In this document: positions 35,648 through 44,855 of the stretch, one piece after another
Position numbering within the stretch: the first letter of the stretch is position 1
How the letters are laid out: each line of letters begins with the position of its first letter
Source: Sphingobium sp. WTD-1
Lineage (GTDB): Bacteria > Pseudomonadota > Alphaproteobacteria > Sphingomonadales > Sphingomonadaceae
Length of the DNA: 64,000 bases
NCBI RefSeq assembly: GCF_030128825.1
Contig: NZ_CP119127.1
Coordinates: forward strand, 3,472,001-3,536,000
Reading direction: 5' to 3'
Made by a program: the position numbers and the translations under genes
The notes under the pieces: generated by a model
The model's database searches: none
What the model saw: the letters and a program-made list of their open reading frames with translations, nothing else
What the model was told of the DNA's origin: nothing

Positions 35648-36717
35648 CCAAGGCCCCGGGCGATATGCGGGCCGATGAGGTTGGCGACGGGCAGCGGCAG
35701 CTTCTTCCACAATTCCACCTTGCGCCGATATTGGGGCGAGAGCGGATTGACGTCACGCGTCTCCTTGCCCGGCGCGGTGCGCAGATGATAGCCGAGCGGA
35801 TCGCCCTCGAACCCCCATGTCTTCTTCCAGGCGGCGGGGCCGGTGCCGACTTTCGAGCGGCCAAAGTCGAAATGGGTGAGGCCACGCTCGCGGGCCTGGC
35901 GCATCAGGGTGAAATAGAGGACTTCGTTGGAGCGCATCGCCCGTGCCTCCAACCCGGCGCCATGCCAATAGGGCATGCAGGCGCCGCCATGATAGAGGCT
36001 GATGACCGCCGACAAGGGCTTGCCGTCCTTCGATACCATGGCGATGTCCGCATCCGCCCCGAACCGGTCGAGGATGGCATCGAACAGCGCGCGCGGAAAG
36101 ACCGGCGTGCCGAGATTATGGACGCTCTGGCAATAGAGGCGATAATGGATGTCCCGCAGCCGCTGGTCGCGGCCGGTCTCGAACTGGAGGTCGTTGCCGA
36201 GGCCCTTGCGGATTTCCGCGCGGTGGCGCTTGGGGATCGCCTTCAGTTCCGCCTCGTCATCGGCCGCGAGCGCGCGGGAGAAACCGAGATAGGCGTCGGC
36301 CTTGTTCTGCCATGAGGCGCCGCCGGGCGCTTCGCCGCCGCGCAGTTCCAGCGTGTCGCAGCCCAGCCTTTCCGCCTGATACCAGGCGGCATCGGCCAGC
36401 TTGGCGATCGCCTTGCGATGGGTTGCGAGGATGCCGCCATCAACCGCGAAGCCGCTGCCGACCAGCGCCTTGCCAAACAGGGCCGAGCGGATATGGGTGA
36501 GCGGCAGCACGCCGTTGATCTCGCCCGCGGGCGTGCGGGCGACCAGCATGATCGCCTTCTGGCCGGTGCCGGCCTCCACACCCATGATCCAGGCTGGTCG
36601 ATGAAAGGGCGTCGAGCCCGGCTGGGCGCAGACCCAGGCATCGATTTCCGCCACGACAGCCGGATCGGACAGGCGCGCCTCTCCGACGATGACGCTCAGA
36701 TCGACAATCGCATTCAT
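35644..36717 (-). CDS. FemAB-family protein, XrtA-associated (copy 1)
   Basis: 357-aa protein of the FemAB/GNAT-like fold that uses aminoacyl-tRNA or acyl donors in other systems. The family blocks are STPFHRPAWIMGVE, AIPKRHRAEIRKGLGND, HNLGTPVFPRALFDAIL, AMRSNEVLYFTLMRQARERGLTHFDFGRSKVGTG and a C-terminal KLPLPVANLIGP. It corresponds to the PEP-CTERM-associated FemAB group (TIGR03019). A second copy lies directly upstream. Presumed role: aminoacylation or acylation of the polysaccharide or its lipid intermediate; the donor is unproven. Confidence 0.88.
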   Translation of the reverse strand: MNAIVDLSVIVGEARLSDPAVVAEIDAWVCAQPGSTPFHRPAWIMGVEAGTGQKAIMLVARTPAGEINGVLPLTHIRSALFGKALVGSGFAVDGGILATHRKAIAKLADAAWYQAERLGCDTLELRGGEAPGGASWQNKADAYLGFSRALAADDEAELKAIPKRHRAEIRKGLGNDLQFETGRDQRLRDIHYRLYCQSVHNLGTPVFPRALFDAILDRFGADADIAMVSKDGKPLSAVISLYHGGACMPYWHGAGLEARAMRSNEVLYFTLMRQARERGLTHFDFGRSKVGTGPAAWKKTWGFEGDPLGYHLRTAPGKETRDVNPLSPQYRRKVELWKKLPLPVANLIGPHIARGLG

Positions 36718-36777
36718 CTGGTCATTCCCTCAGTACCCTGGCACCAACATAGGCCCTAAGGGCTGAATATATGGTAA

Positions 36778-37848
36778 TCAGCCAAGGCCCCGACTGATCA
36801 TCGGCCCCAGCAGATTGGCAACCGGCAGCGGCAATTTCTTCCACAGTTCGATCCGGCGCTGATATTTTTCGCTGGTCGGGCTGACGTCGCGCAACTGGCC
36901 GGTGGGCGACCAGTCATAATAGACGAGCGGCTGCGGATCGAAGCCGAAGCTCTTTTTCCATGCGGCCTGCCCGCTGCCGACCTTGGAACGGCCAAAATCG
37001 AACCGGCCGGCGCCGCGCGCGCGGCCATGGCCCATCAGGCGGTAATACATGAGTTCGTTGGACCGCAGCCGGCGCGCATCGGCGCCGCCGCCGCCCCAGA
37101 AGGGCATGACCCGGTCGCCATGATAGAGGGTCAGCACGGCCGAGACCGGGCGATCGCCATTGCGCACGATGCTGATGTCCGCATCGGCGCCAAAGGCGGC
37201 GATCACCTCGCGGAAGAGGCGCGCGGGGAAGACCGGGGTGCCGAGGTTGCGGACGCATTCGGCATAGATGCGATAATGATCGCGCAGATGCGCCGGGGAG
37301 CGGCCATGATCGACGGTCAGCGCCGGATTGGCGAGCGCCTTGCGCAGTTCGGCGCGATGCTTGCGTGGGATGGCGAGCAGTTCGGCCTCGTCATCGGCGG
37401 CAAGCGGACGGACGAAGGCGACATGCTCGCCCTCGCAAACGCGCCACCCCTCCCCCGGTGCGACACCGCCGCGCAGTTCGACCGGCACATCGCCGCGTGC
37501 CCGCGCCTCATTCTGGGCAGCAGCAGCCAGGGCGGCGATCACGGCCGGATCATCGGCCAATATGCCGCCGTCGACGGCGAAAGCCGCGGATACCAGCGCC
37601 TGACCGAACAGGCGGCTACGCACATGCTGGAGCGGCAGCAGGCCGCAAATCTGGCCCGAGGGCGCGACCGCCGCGAGCATCAGCGCCCGGTTCGCGGTCG
37701 CCCGCTCGATCGCGATCAGCCAGGCCGGGCGATGGAAGGGCGTGCTGGCGCCATGGGCCAGCACATAGGCATCGGCCACCTGCGCCTGTACCGGATCGGC
37801 AAGGTCCAGCGTGGTGATCGCCAGATCGGCCCGATTGCCCGCGATCAT
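36778..37848 (-). CDS. FemAB-family protein, XrtA-associated (copy 2)
   Basis: 356-aa paralogue of the preceding gene, with the same architecture: STPFHRPAWLIAIERA, AIPRKHRAELRKAL, NLGTPVFPARLFREVI, LRSNELMYYRLMGHGRARG, FDFGRSKVGSGQAAWKK, and the near-identical C-terminal KLPLPVANLLGPMISRGLG. The two are clearly divergent in the middle (substrate-facing) region. The start overlaps the deacetylase stop by 4 nt. It is separated from copy 1 by 60 nt. A tandem duplication with diverged substrate choice is the simplest reading. Confidence 0.88.
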   Translation of the reverse strand: MIAGNRADLAITTLDLADPVQAQVADAYVLAHGASTPFHRPAWLIAIERATANRALMLAAVAPSGQICGLLPLQHVRSRLFGQALVSAAFAVDGGILADDPAVIAALAAAAQNEARARGDVPVELRGGVAPGEGWRVCEGEHVAFVRPLAADDEAELLAIPRKHRAELRKALANPALTVDHGRSPAHLRDHYRIYAECVRNLGTPVFPARLFREVIAAFGADADISIVRNGDRPVSAVLTLYHGDRVMPFWGGGGADARRLRSNELMYYRLMGHGRARGAGRFDFGRSKVGSGQAAWKKSFGFDPQPLVYYDWSPTGQLRDVSPTSEKYQRRIELWKKLPLPVANLLGPMISRGLG

Positions 37849-38693
37849 GCGGCGCGCGCCGCTTCCTGCGCCACCAGCGCGTCGACGCGGGTCCAGGCGA
37901 AATCCTGGGTCAGGCGGCGCAGCTTGGCGGCCATGACGGACAGATTGGTATAGTGGCGTACCCGCGAGCGCAGCGGCGCGCCGGCGACGCGCGGCTGATC
38001 CGGGTCGATTTCCCAGGGGTGGAAATAGATGATGGCGGGCCGCTGCGCCTGTCCATTCACCTGGCGGATCGCCCAGCGCGAAAAGCCATAGGGCAGCAGG
38101 CGGAAAAAGCCCCCGCCCCCGGCCGCCAGCGTGCGCTGGCCAAGCTTCGCCGTGGTCACCGGCAGTTCGAGCAGGTCTGATCCCCCCACCGGCTTCCAGG
38201 CGAAGCGCGGCGAATCGGGCCAGCCATAATGGTCATGCCGGATCGGCGCGACGCTGCTGGAATAGGCATAGCCTTCTTCCGCCAGGATCGGATGCGCCCA
38301 GGGCGTGCGCGGATCGATCGAGAAGCTGGGCGCGCGATAGCCCGACACCTTCTGCCCGCTGGCATCCTCCAGGATCGCGCGGGCCTTGCGCAGGTCGGCG
38401 CGAAACTGTTCGGGGGTGAAGGTGAAGACGCGGGCATGGTCATAGCCATGGCTGGCCACTTCATGCCCGGCTTCGGCAATGCGGCGCATCAGCGCGGGAT
38501 AGCGTTCGGCGACCCAGCCCAGCGTGAAGAAGGTCGCGGTGACGCCAGCCTGCGCGAACAGGTCCAGCACCGCATCGGTGTTACGCTCGACGCGATGCGT
38601 CAGCCCCTCCCAGTCGGAACGATCGATCGTCCGCTCGAAGGCGCCGACCTGGAACCAGTCCTCGACATCGACGGACAGGGCATTGTGCATCAT
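37845..38693 (-). CDS. Polysaccharide deacetylase, XrtA-associated (NodB fold)
   Basis: 282-aa carbohydrate esterase-4 type deacetylase with a C-terminal extension typical of exosortase-linked members (TIGR03006/DUF3473). The metal-site residues are seen in ALSVDVEDWFQVG and EVASHGYDHARVF (His-xxx-His arrangement), with RAPSFSIDPRTPWAHPILAEEGYAYSSS as the third block and IYFHPWEID near the end. It has no signal peptide, which is usual for this group. Role: N-deacetylation of a HexNAc-containing intermediate. It forms a 4-nt overlap with the second FemAB gene. Confidence 0.92.
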   Translation of the reverse strand: MMHNALSVDVEDWFQVGAFERTIDRSDWEGLTHRVERNTDAVLDLFAQAGVTATFFTLGWVAERYPALMRRIAEAGHEVASHGYDHARVFTFTPEQFRADLRKARAILEDASGQKVSGYRAPSFSIDPRTPWAHPILAEEGYAYSSSVAPIRHDHYGWPDSPRFAWKPVGGSDLLELPVTTAKLGQRTLAAGGGGFFRLLPYGFSRWAIRQVNGQAQRPAIIYFHPWEIDPDQPRVAGAPLRSRVRHYTNLSVMAAKLRRLTQDFAWTRVDALVAQEAARAA

Positions 38694-38724
38694 GATCTTG
38701 TCCCGGTTGTGCGCGCGGGCGCGA

Positions 38725-39945
38725 TCAGGCGGCGTTGCGCTCCGGATCGGCGGCGCGTTCGTCGCGCTCGACCCAGTCGACCAGCAAGGTCAGCACGCGG
38801 CGCAGCGCCGCATCCTGTTCCTCGACACGGAATTCAAGGCCCGACAGGCGCTCCTCGATCAGGGCGAAACAGCCCTTGAGCGCTTCAGGATCAACCGTCG
38901 GCGCGGCATAGGAGGCATGGTTCTGCATCGCGCGCAGGACGGCGATCTCGGCCCGCAGCGCCTCAATCTCCTCATGCATGGCGGGCGATACGAGATCGGG
39001 TTGCGCCGGCGCCTGCCAGGCGACCGCCTGCGGAGCGGCGGCAGCGGCGACCGGTTCGGCCGGTGCGACCGGTTCCGGCGCGGTTTCGCCGGCACTATCC
39101 AGCATGGACGGCGCGATCGGGTCGGCGCTGACATCCTCGTCCACGCCCATATCCTCGATCACCGCCTGGACCGCCTGACCGTCAATCTCGGTCAGTTGCT
39201 CCAGCGCGCCCAGCAGCAGCACGCGGCTGACCAGCGCATTGATGCGGCGCGGCACGCCGCCGGTGGCGGCATAGATGGCGTCGAGCGCATCGTCGGTGAA
39301 ATAGGGATTGCCGGTCCAGCCGACCAGCGTCAGGCGATGGCTGATATAGGGTTCGACCTCCTGCGGCAGCATCGGGTCGAGATGATGGGTCGCGATCACG
39401 CGCTGGCGCAGTTGCTCCAACTCGGACGAGCGGACGAGGTCGCGAAATTCGGGCTGGCCGAGCAGGAATATCTGCAGCAGCGACTGACCGCCCAACTGGA
39501 AGTTGGACAGCATGCGCAGTTCCTCGATCGCCGAAACCGGCAGGTTCTGCGCTTCGTCCACGATCAGCAGCGAGCGGCGGCCGGCGCGGGCCTGCCCCTG
39601 CAAATAAGCCTCGATCTGGCGCAATATCTGCGCCTTGGCGACGCCGTCGGTGGCCAGGCCGAAGCTCTGCGCGGCAAGGCGCAGCATGTCGTCGCCCTCG
39701 ACCTGGGTCGACACGATCTTGGTCGCGGTCAGGCGCGCCGGATCGATCGTGCTCATCAAATGGCCGACCAGCGTCGTCTTGCCGGCGCCGATGTCGCCAG
39801 TGATGACGATGAAGCCCTCGCCCTGCGCCAGGCCATAGCCCAGATAGGACAGCGCTTTGCGATGCGTCGTGCTCTCGAAATAGAAATGCGGGTCCGGCGT
39901 CAGCTGGAACGGGCGCCCCTGCAATCCATAGAACTGATCGTACAT
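38725..39945 (-). CDS. XrtA-associated ExeA-like AAA ATPase
   Basis: 406-aa ATPase of the TIGR03015 group. The N-terminal motif YGLQGRPFQLTPDPHFYFES is typical. Walker A is GDIGAGKTTLVGHL, Walker B is SLLIVDEAQNLP and the sensor region is QIFLLGQPEFRDLV. The C-terminal third (about 290-406) is a variable Pro/Ala-rich linker followed by a coiled-coil-prone segment. In exosortase loci this ATPase always accompanies the Wzz/kinase pair and may drive assembly of the export complex; its exact role is not known. Confidence 0.92.
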   Translation of the reverse strand: MYDQFYGLQGRPFQLTPDPHFYFESTTHRKALSYLGYGLAQGEGFIVITGDIGAGKTTLVGHLMSTIDPARLTATKIVSTQVEGDDMLRLAAQSFGLATDGVAKAQILRQIEAYLQGQARAGRRSLLIVDEAQNLPVSAIEELRMLSNFQLGGQSLLQIFLLGQPEFRDLVRSSELEQLRQRVIATHHLDPMLPQEVEPYISHRLTLVGWTGNPYFTDDALDAIYAATGGVPRRINALVSRVLLLGALEQLTEIDGQAVQAVIEDMGVDEDVSADPIAPSMLDSAGETAPEPVAPAEPVAAAAAPQAVAWQAPAQPDLVSPAMHEEIEALRAEIAVLRAMQNHASYAAPTVDPEALKGCFALIEERLSGLEFRVEEQDAALRRVLTLLVDWVERDERAADPERNAA

Positions 39946-40003
39946 CTGTCGTCTCCATCCGGCCGACCGGCGTCGTACAGACGCCCTTATAACCGGGATT
40001 CCC

Positions 40004-41608
40004 TTAAAAGCTGTAACGCAGGCCGACCTGGCCCATCGCGTTGATCAGCGTGTCAAAATCATCCGCCTTCGCCGCATCGACGCCAAGCGAAGCCGATGCC
40101 GTAAGCTTTCTGGTCAAACCCCTGAAATAGCTTGTGAAGGCACCATAGTTCAAGACATCGGCGCGGGCGCCGCTGGCATCGAAATAATTGATGTAGACCG
40201 CCGTATCCAACGAATCGCGATCGTTGAATGCGTAGGTGACGGTGCCATTGCCATACCAATTCTGGTCGCGGGTGCCGCTGATCAGCACGCTCTGGGTCGT
40301 CGGCGTGATGAACTTGCGGTTGGAATAGCCGCCGCCCAGGCCAAAGCCCCACGGGCCACGCCGGGTGGAATATTGGCCGGCGATGCCGCGATAGCGGAAA
40401 TTGGCGCCGGTGATGCCGGCCAGCGCATCGTTGAAACATTCGCCCCCGCCGGTCGGCGAGAAGGCGCAGCCGGTGAGATCGCCGGTGAAGGGATTGCGCG
40501 GCACGATCAGGTTGGTGCCGGTGAAGGCCGCCGCATCCGCGGTGATCATCCGGCCGAAGCTTTCGATGCCGTCGAACACGGCAATGCCGACGCTGCTGTT
40601 GCGGCCCTGCCAGGTGAACTGGCCCTGATAGGACATGCCGCCATAGCGTTCGCCCACCGTCGCCTTGAGCGAGGTACGGCGATTGGGCCGCCACAGCACG
40701 CCCACATCCCAGATCAGGTCGCCGAAATCATAATAAAGTTCGCGCGGTGAACTCTTGTCGGTGACATAGCGGCCGTTGCGAATGATCGGCACGCCATCCT
40801 CGTCCAGCAAGGGCGCGCGCTGGCTGATCTCGATATCCTCATAGCCGATGCCGCCGAGCAGCGCGACCGTGGGCGAAACCGGCATGATCGCATCGACCCG
40901 GCCCCAGACATCCTCGAACCGCTGGTCGAGCTGGCTGGCATCCTCGCGGCTATAGCCTGCGCTGGCGGTCAGGCCGACCGGCAGGACCGTGCCCGGCGCG
41001 AAGCCGATGGAGCCTTTGAGGTCATGCGACCAGCTTTGTGCAAAGGAGCCATTGGCGATCGCGGCGCCGGGGGCATTCACATCGACATCGTCATCGACGC
41101 GGGCATAGCCCAGCCGATAGGAAGCCTTGATGTCGAGATCGCCGACCTTCGTGGCGTAGCTGGGCCCGATATAGCCGCCCCAGATCTGGCTGGTAAAACG
41201 GTTGTCGATCGCGGCAGCGCCCGAATAGCCGTCGGTCCGCACGCGCGAGGCGATGCCGCCAGCCTGCAGGGTGAGTTCGGGGGTCAGCTTGTAGCCGGCA
41301 TTGGCGATGCCGCTCAGCACGTCGGAATCGGTCGCGTGGCCCCAGCCGAAACTGTGCATATACTGGACGTCCGCCGCGGCATTGAGCCGGCGGGTCTGGA
41401 CTTCCACCGTCACGCCGGCGGTGAGATTGGTGTAGGTCACGACGTCGCCGTCGCCCTTGAGCGGCACCATCACCACCTGGTCGATACCCAGATAAGGCGT
41501 GACATCAACCTTCCTGGTGGACGCAGGCGTACCTTGCGCCAGCGCCGGGGCGCTGACACTGGCAAGCACCAGCAACGAGGTGCCGGCGATCAGGCCGCGC
41601 GCGGTCAT
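40004..41608 (-). CDS. XrtA-associated outer-membrane beta-barrel protein (TIGR03016-like)
   Basis: 534-aa exported protein. A signal peptide (LIAGTSLLVLASVSAPALAQG) is followed by repeated amphipathic beta strands typical of an outer-membrane barrel, such as VDVTPYLGIDQVVMV, GYIGPSYATKVGDLDIKASYRLGYA and VGLTASAGYSRED, with a C-terminal aromatic FINAL strand MGQVGLRYSF. This matches the PEP-CTERM-associated outer-membrane protein family. The start ATG 41608 overlaps the kinase stop (ATGA). It may form the export pore partner of the Wza-like lipoprotein, or a secretion barrel; function is inferred. Confidence 0.88.
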   Translation of the reverse strand: MTARGLIAGTSLLVLASVSAPALAQGTPASTRKVDVTPYLGIDQVVMVPLKGDGDVVTYTNLTAGVTVEVQTRRLNAAADVQYMHSFGWGHATDSDVLSGIANAGYKLTPELTLQAGGIASRVRTDGYSGAAAIDNRFTSQIWGGYIGPSYATKVGDLDIKASYRLGYARVDDDVDVNAPGAAIANGSFAQSWSHDLKGSIGFAPGTVLPVGLTASAGYSREDASQLDQRFEDVWGRVDAIMPVSPTVALLGGIGYEDIEISQRAPLLDEDGVPIIRNGRYVTDKSSPRELYYDFGDLIWDVGVLWRPNRRTSLKATVGERYGGMSYQGQFTWQGRNSSVGIAVFDGIESFGRMITADAAAFTGTNLIVPRNPFTGDLTGCAFSPTGGGECFNDALAGITGANFRYRGIAGQYSTRRGPWGFGLGGGYSNRKFITPTTQSVLISGTRDQNWYGNGTVTYAFNDRDSLDTAVYINYFDASGARADVLNYGAFTSYFRGLTRKLTASASLGVDAAKADDFDTLINAMGQVGLRYSF

Positions 41609-42543
41609 CCCGCCTCCCCCTTGCCATAATAGGAACCGAAGCGACGGGCGCCGCCGGTATAGCGGACGGCATTGAGCAGCAACTGGACCTGCGCCCCGCC
41701 CTTCAGCAGTGCAGCCGCCTCCCGCAGCGCGCTTTCCGACGTCTTGTCGGCCCGCACGACCAGCAGCGCGACCGCGACATGGCTGGCCAGCACGGCGGCG
41801 GGCGAGGCCGCGAGCAAGGGTGGGGAATCGAACACGATGATGCGATCGGGCCGCCCCTCGGTCAGCCGCTGCAGCAGCATCTCGGTGCGCGCCGAGGCGA
41901 GATATTCGGTGTCGGCATGGCTGCGCTGCCCCGCCGGCAGGACGGACAGCGAGGGAATGTCGGTGCGCAGCACGCAATCCTCGATCGCGACCAGCGGATC
42001 GGCGAGCGCGTCCATCAGCCCCGGTCCGGGCTGCAACCCCAGCGTTTCGGGGATGCCCGGATTGCCGAAATCGGCATCGACCAGCAAAATCTCGCGATCC
42101 TGTTCGGCCGCCAGGCTGAGCGCCAGATTGATCGCGCAGAAGGTCTTCCCCTCGCCGCTATGGGGCGAACACAGGAGGATGCGGTTGCCGCGCGGATTGT
42201 CCTGAAGATGGGTCAGCAGCCCGCGCTTGAGCAGGCGGAACTCCTCGCTCATCGCAGTGACCGGCGCACCGGGCACCAGGAAACCGGCTTCGGTCAGCCG
42301 GGCGCGATCGACCGGCTGGGCCGGGCTGGTCCAGGCCTGCGCGCGGAAGATCGGCGCTTCGCCGGACGCGACCGGGGCCGACGCCGGCGGCGCGGGATCG
42401 AACATCGGCGGCGGTGGCGGCGCATCGGCCGGCACATCGACGGCCGGTGCTGCGCGTCCACGCAGGGCCGCCTGGAAATCGAAAATCTCGGTGGCGCGTT
42501 CGATCAGCGAGCCGCGGCCCTTGATGGGGCTATGCTGGTTCAT
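41605..42543 (-). CDS. Tyrosine autokinase, XrtA-associated (CpsD/BY-kinase)
   Basis: 312-aa cytoplasmic bacterial tyrosine kinase. Walker A is CSPHSGEGKTFCAINL, the Walker A' motif is EILLVDADFGNPG and Walker B is RIIVFDSPPLLA. A tyrosine-containing C-terminus (RYTGGARRFGSYYGKGE) supplies autophosphorylation sites. It lacks its own membrane domain and would pair with the chain-length protein encoded 14 nt upstream. The start ATG 42543 has AAGGAG a short distance upstream; the open frame before it is non-coding. Role: control of polysaccharide length and export. Confidence 0.9.
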   Translation of the reverse strand: MNQHSPIKGRGSLIERATEIFDFQAALRGRAAPAVDVPADAPPPPPMFDPAPPASAPVASGEAPIFRAQAWTSPAQPVDRARLTEAGFLVPGAPVTAMSEEFRLLKRGLLTHLQDNPRGNRILLCSPHSGEGKTFCAINLALSLAAEQDREILLVDADFGNPGIPETLGLQPGPGLMDALADPLVAIEDCVLRTDIPSLSVLPAGQRSHADTEYLASARTEMLLQRLTEGRPDRIIVFDSPPLLAASPAAVLASHVAVALLVVRADKTSESALREAAALLKGGAQVQLLLNAVRYTGGARRFGSYYGKGEAG

Positions 42544-42557
42544 GGGATCAGGCTCCT

Positions 42558-44078
42558 TCACGCCGTACCGCGCTGGATGAATTCGACGACGATCAACAAC
42601 AGACACAGGGCCGCCAGGCCGCCGCTGGCGCCCGCAAACCATTTCATCCGCTGCTTGTCGAGAGCGACCTGGGCCGTGCTGGCGACTTGGGTGATCGACC
42701 CGGCGACCGGAATGCCCACCGCCCGTTCCAGACGGGCGGCCGTCGGGAAGGTACCCTTGAGCTGGCCGATCGCGAAAGCGACGCCAATGCCGGCGCCGAT
42801 GCCGAGGATCAGCACGCCAAGCAGCAGCAGCGGCCGGTTGGGTGCCGCCGGCGCCGTCGGCAGGCTGGCGGGTTGAAGCACGCTGAACTGCACCGCGCCG
42901 GTTTCGGTCTTCACGTCGCCGCGCAAGCGGATTTCCTCGCGGTCGGCGAGCAGCTTGTCATATTGGGTCTGGAGCGCGGCATAGTCGCGATCCAACTTTT
43001 CCTGTTCGGACGCCACGCCCGGTTCATCGATCTGATGCGCGGTCATGGTGTTGAGATCGGCCTGAAGCTGCGCCTTGCGGGTCGACAGCGCCTGCACGGT
43101 GGCGGCGCGCTCCGCCTGCATCGACTTGATCGACAGATAGGCGGGATTGGGCGTGCCGGCAGCGGCCGCGCCACTGGCGCCACCCTGGCGACGCAGATTG
43201 TCGACCTGGCGCTGGGCGGCGATGACGTCGGGATGGCTGGCGGTCCAGCCGCGCGCGCGCATGGCGGCGAGTTCGGCCTGCGCCTGGGCCAGCGGCGATG
43301 CACCGCCGCCAACCGCCACGCCCGGCAGGGTCGCCGGGGTGCCGGCCAACTGGCCGTTCATCGCGCTGAGCGCGCTCTGCGCCTGCACCAGTTGGGAATC
43401 GATATTGTTGATTTCCAGACGGGCCGCATCCATGCGTTGGCTGATCGTGCCGGCGCCCGGCAGCACGCCGGCATAGCGCTGGGCAAATTCGACGCGCCGC
43501 TTGTCGGCCGCTTCGAGTTGCTTGCCGCGACCGGCGATCTGCTGGTCGAGGAAGGCCAGGCTCTGGCGGGTTTCAGTGCGACCGCCGGTCAGATTCTGTT
43601 CCTGGAAGATATCGATCAGCTTCTGCACCACCTGCTGGGCGATGCGGGCATTGGCGCCATCCGACAGGCCGCTGTCGGCCGAGGTCGCGCTGATGTCGAT
43701 CATGCTGGGGTCCGCCTGGGCGAGCACAGTGATATGTTCGCGCAGGGTGGTGATCTTGCCCGCCACGTCGCGCGGCCCGGAAATGGTCTGGGCAAGGTCC
43801 GTGCCGCGCACGACCTTTTCGAGATTTTCCGCGCTCAGCAGCGTCTGGCGCACCCGGTCGAGATCCTGCTGGGACTGGACCTGGGTGATGCCGATCTTGT
43901 CCTCCAGCAGCGACTGGGTGTTCACATAGACCCGCGCCTTGGATTCATAGCCATTGGGGATGAGCGACACGCCCAGCCAGCCCAGCATGCACACGCCCCA
44001 GGCCACAGCCAGCGCGATCCAGCGCCGGCTCCATATGCCGTGGAGGAGGACCAGCAGCTCGTCGTACAGACCCGCCAT
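42558..44078 (-). CDS. Polysaccharide chain-length determinant, XrtA-associated (Wzz-like)
   Basis: 506-aa inner-membrane protein of the Wzz/PCP family (TIGR03007-like). TM1 is WIALAVAWGVCMLGWLGVSLI; a large periplasmic part with long coiled-coil helices (about 150-400) follows; a second helix LLLLGVLILGIGAGIGVAFAI lies at about 430 with a third near the C-terminus (FAGASGGLAALCLLLIVVEFI). The Wzz-type PTAPAAPNRPLLL sits just before the second helix. It controls chain length together with the adjacent tyrosine kinase. The gene begins 2 nt after the export lipoprotein stop. Confidence 0.92.
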   Translation of the reverse strand: MAGLYDELLVLLHGIWSRRWIALAVAWGVCMLGWLGVSLIPNGYESKARVYVNTQSLLEDKIGITQVQSQQDLDRVRQTLLSAENLEKVVRGTDLAQTISGPRDVAGKITTLREHITVLAQADPSMIDISATSADSGLSDGANARIAQQVVQKLIDIFQEQNLTGGRTETRQSLAFLDQQIAGRGKQLEAADKRRVEFAQRYAGVLPGAGTISQRMDAARLEINNIDSQLVQAQSALSAMNGQLAGTPATLPGVAVGGGASPLAQAQAELAAMRARGWTASHPDVIAAQRQVDNLRRQGGASGAAAAGTPNPAYLSIKSMQAERAATVQALSTRKAQLQADLNTMTAHQIDEPGVASEQEKLDRDYAALQTQYDKLLADREEIRLRGDVKTETGAVQFSVLQPASLPTAPAAPNRPLLLLGVLILGIGAGIGVAFAIGQLKGTFPTAARLERAVGIPVAGSITQVASTAQVALDKQRMKWFAGASGGLAALCLLLIVVEFIQRGTA

Positions 44079-44080
44079 GA

Positions 44081-44725
44081 TCAGAACATGCTTTCCGGAA
44101 TGATGATGACGTCGCCGGGCGCCAGCATGACATTGGCCTTGGTGTCGCCCTTCTTGAGCAGGTCGCCGATGCGGACCTGATATTCCTTCTGCTTGCCGCT
44201 GGCCTTGTCGAAGCGGACCAGCCGGGCGCGATTGCCGGACGCATATTCGCTGAGACCACCGACCGAGATCATGGCGTCAAGCAACGTCATGTTCGCGCGA
44301 TAGGGGATGGAGGCCGGCTTTTCGGTCGCGCCGACGATCCGCACCTGCTGGCTGTAGGTGCCGGAGAAATTGTCGACGATCACCGATACCAGCGGATTTT
44401 CGATATATTGCGACAACGCCAGCTTGATGTCGTCCGACAGCATCTTGGGCGTCTTGCCGACAGCCGGCATATCGGTGATCAGCGGCGTGGTGATGCGGCC
44501 ATCGGGACGGACCTGCACCTTGGCGCCCAGTTCCGGGTTGCGCCAGACGAAGATGGTCAGGTTATCGAGCGGGCCGATGATATATTCCTCGCCCGGCCCT
44601 TCCTGGGTCGCGACGAAGGATGCGGGGGGAAGCTGCGGCGCGGAGCTGGTCGAAGCGCAGCCCGACAGGGCCACCGCAGGCAGCGACGCGCCGATCAGGA
44701 GCCTGGAAATCCGCTGGAAACGCAT
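44081..44725 (-). CDS. Polysaccharide export outer-membrane lipoprotein (Wza-like)
   Basis: 214-aa exporter subunit. The lipobox LSGCAS at about residues 18-22 marks lipidation. The Poly_export domain is visible in YIIGPLDNLTIFVWRNPELGAKVQVRPDGRI, TPLITDMPAVGKTP and the terminal SLBB-like VMLAPGDVIIIPESMF. ATG 44725 is chosen as start because GAAGGGG lies eight bases upstream; the GTG at 44734 sits directly on that ribosome site. It is the first gene of the export block and has a 130-nt leader that holds an 8-bp inverted repeat. Confidence 0.92.
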   Translation of the reverse strand: MRFQRISRLLIGASLPAVALSGCASTSSAPQLPPASFVATQEGPGEEYIIGPLDNLTIFVWRNPELGAKVQVRPDGRITTPLITDMPAVGKTPKMLSDDIKLALSQYIENPLVSVIVDNFSGTYSQQVRIVGATEKPASIPYRANMTLLDAMISVGGLSEYASGNRARLVRFDKASGKQKEYQVRIGDLLKKGDTKANVMLAPGDVIIIPESMF

Positions 44726-44759
44726 AAAATTCACCCCTTCATACCATCATAGCCGACAG

Positions 44760-44780
44760 GCGACCAACAGAATTGGTCGC
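44760..44780. promoter_or_regulatory. Inverted repeat in the export-operon leader
   Basis: Perfect 8-bp arms GCGACCAA / TTGGTCGC around CAGAA, 35 nt upstream of the export lipoprotein start and after the decarboxylase stop. No T-run follows on the minus strand. It may be an operator or leader hairpin that gives the export genes control separate from the ligase/decarboxylase pair. Confidence 0.5.
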
Positions 44781-44855
44781 GCGCAGGCCCATGGCTTCAT
44801 CCTTGTCTTGCCGGAAAAGGGTAAAGATAGGGTTAGGCCTGCTGTCGGACATGGA

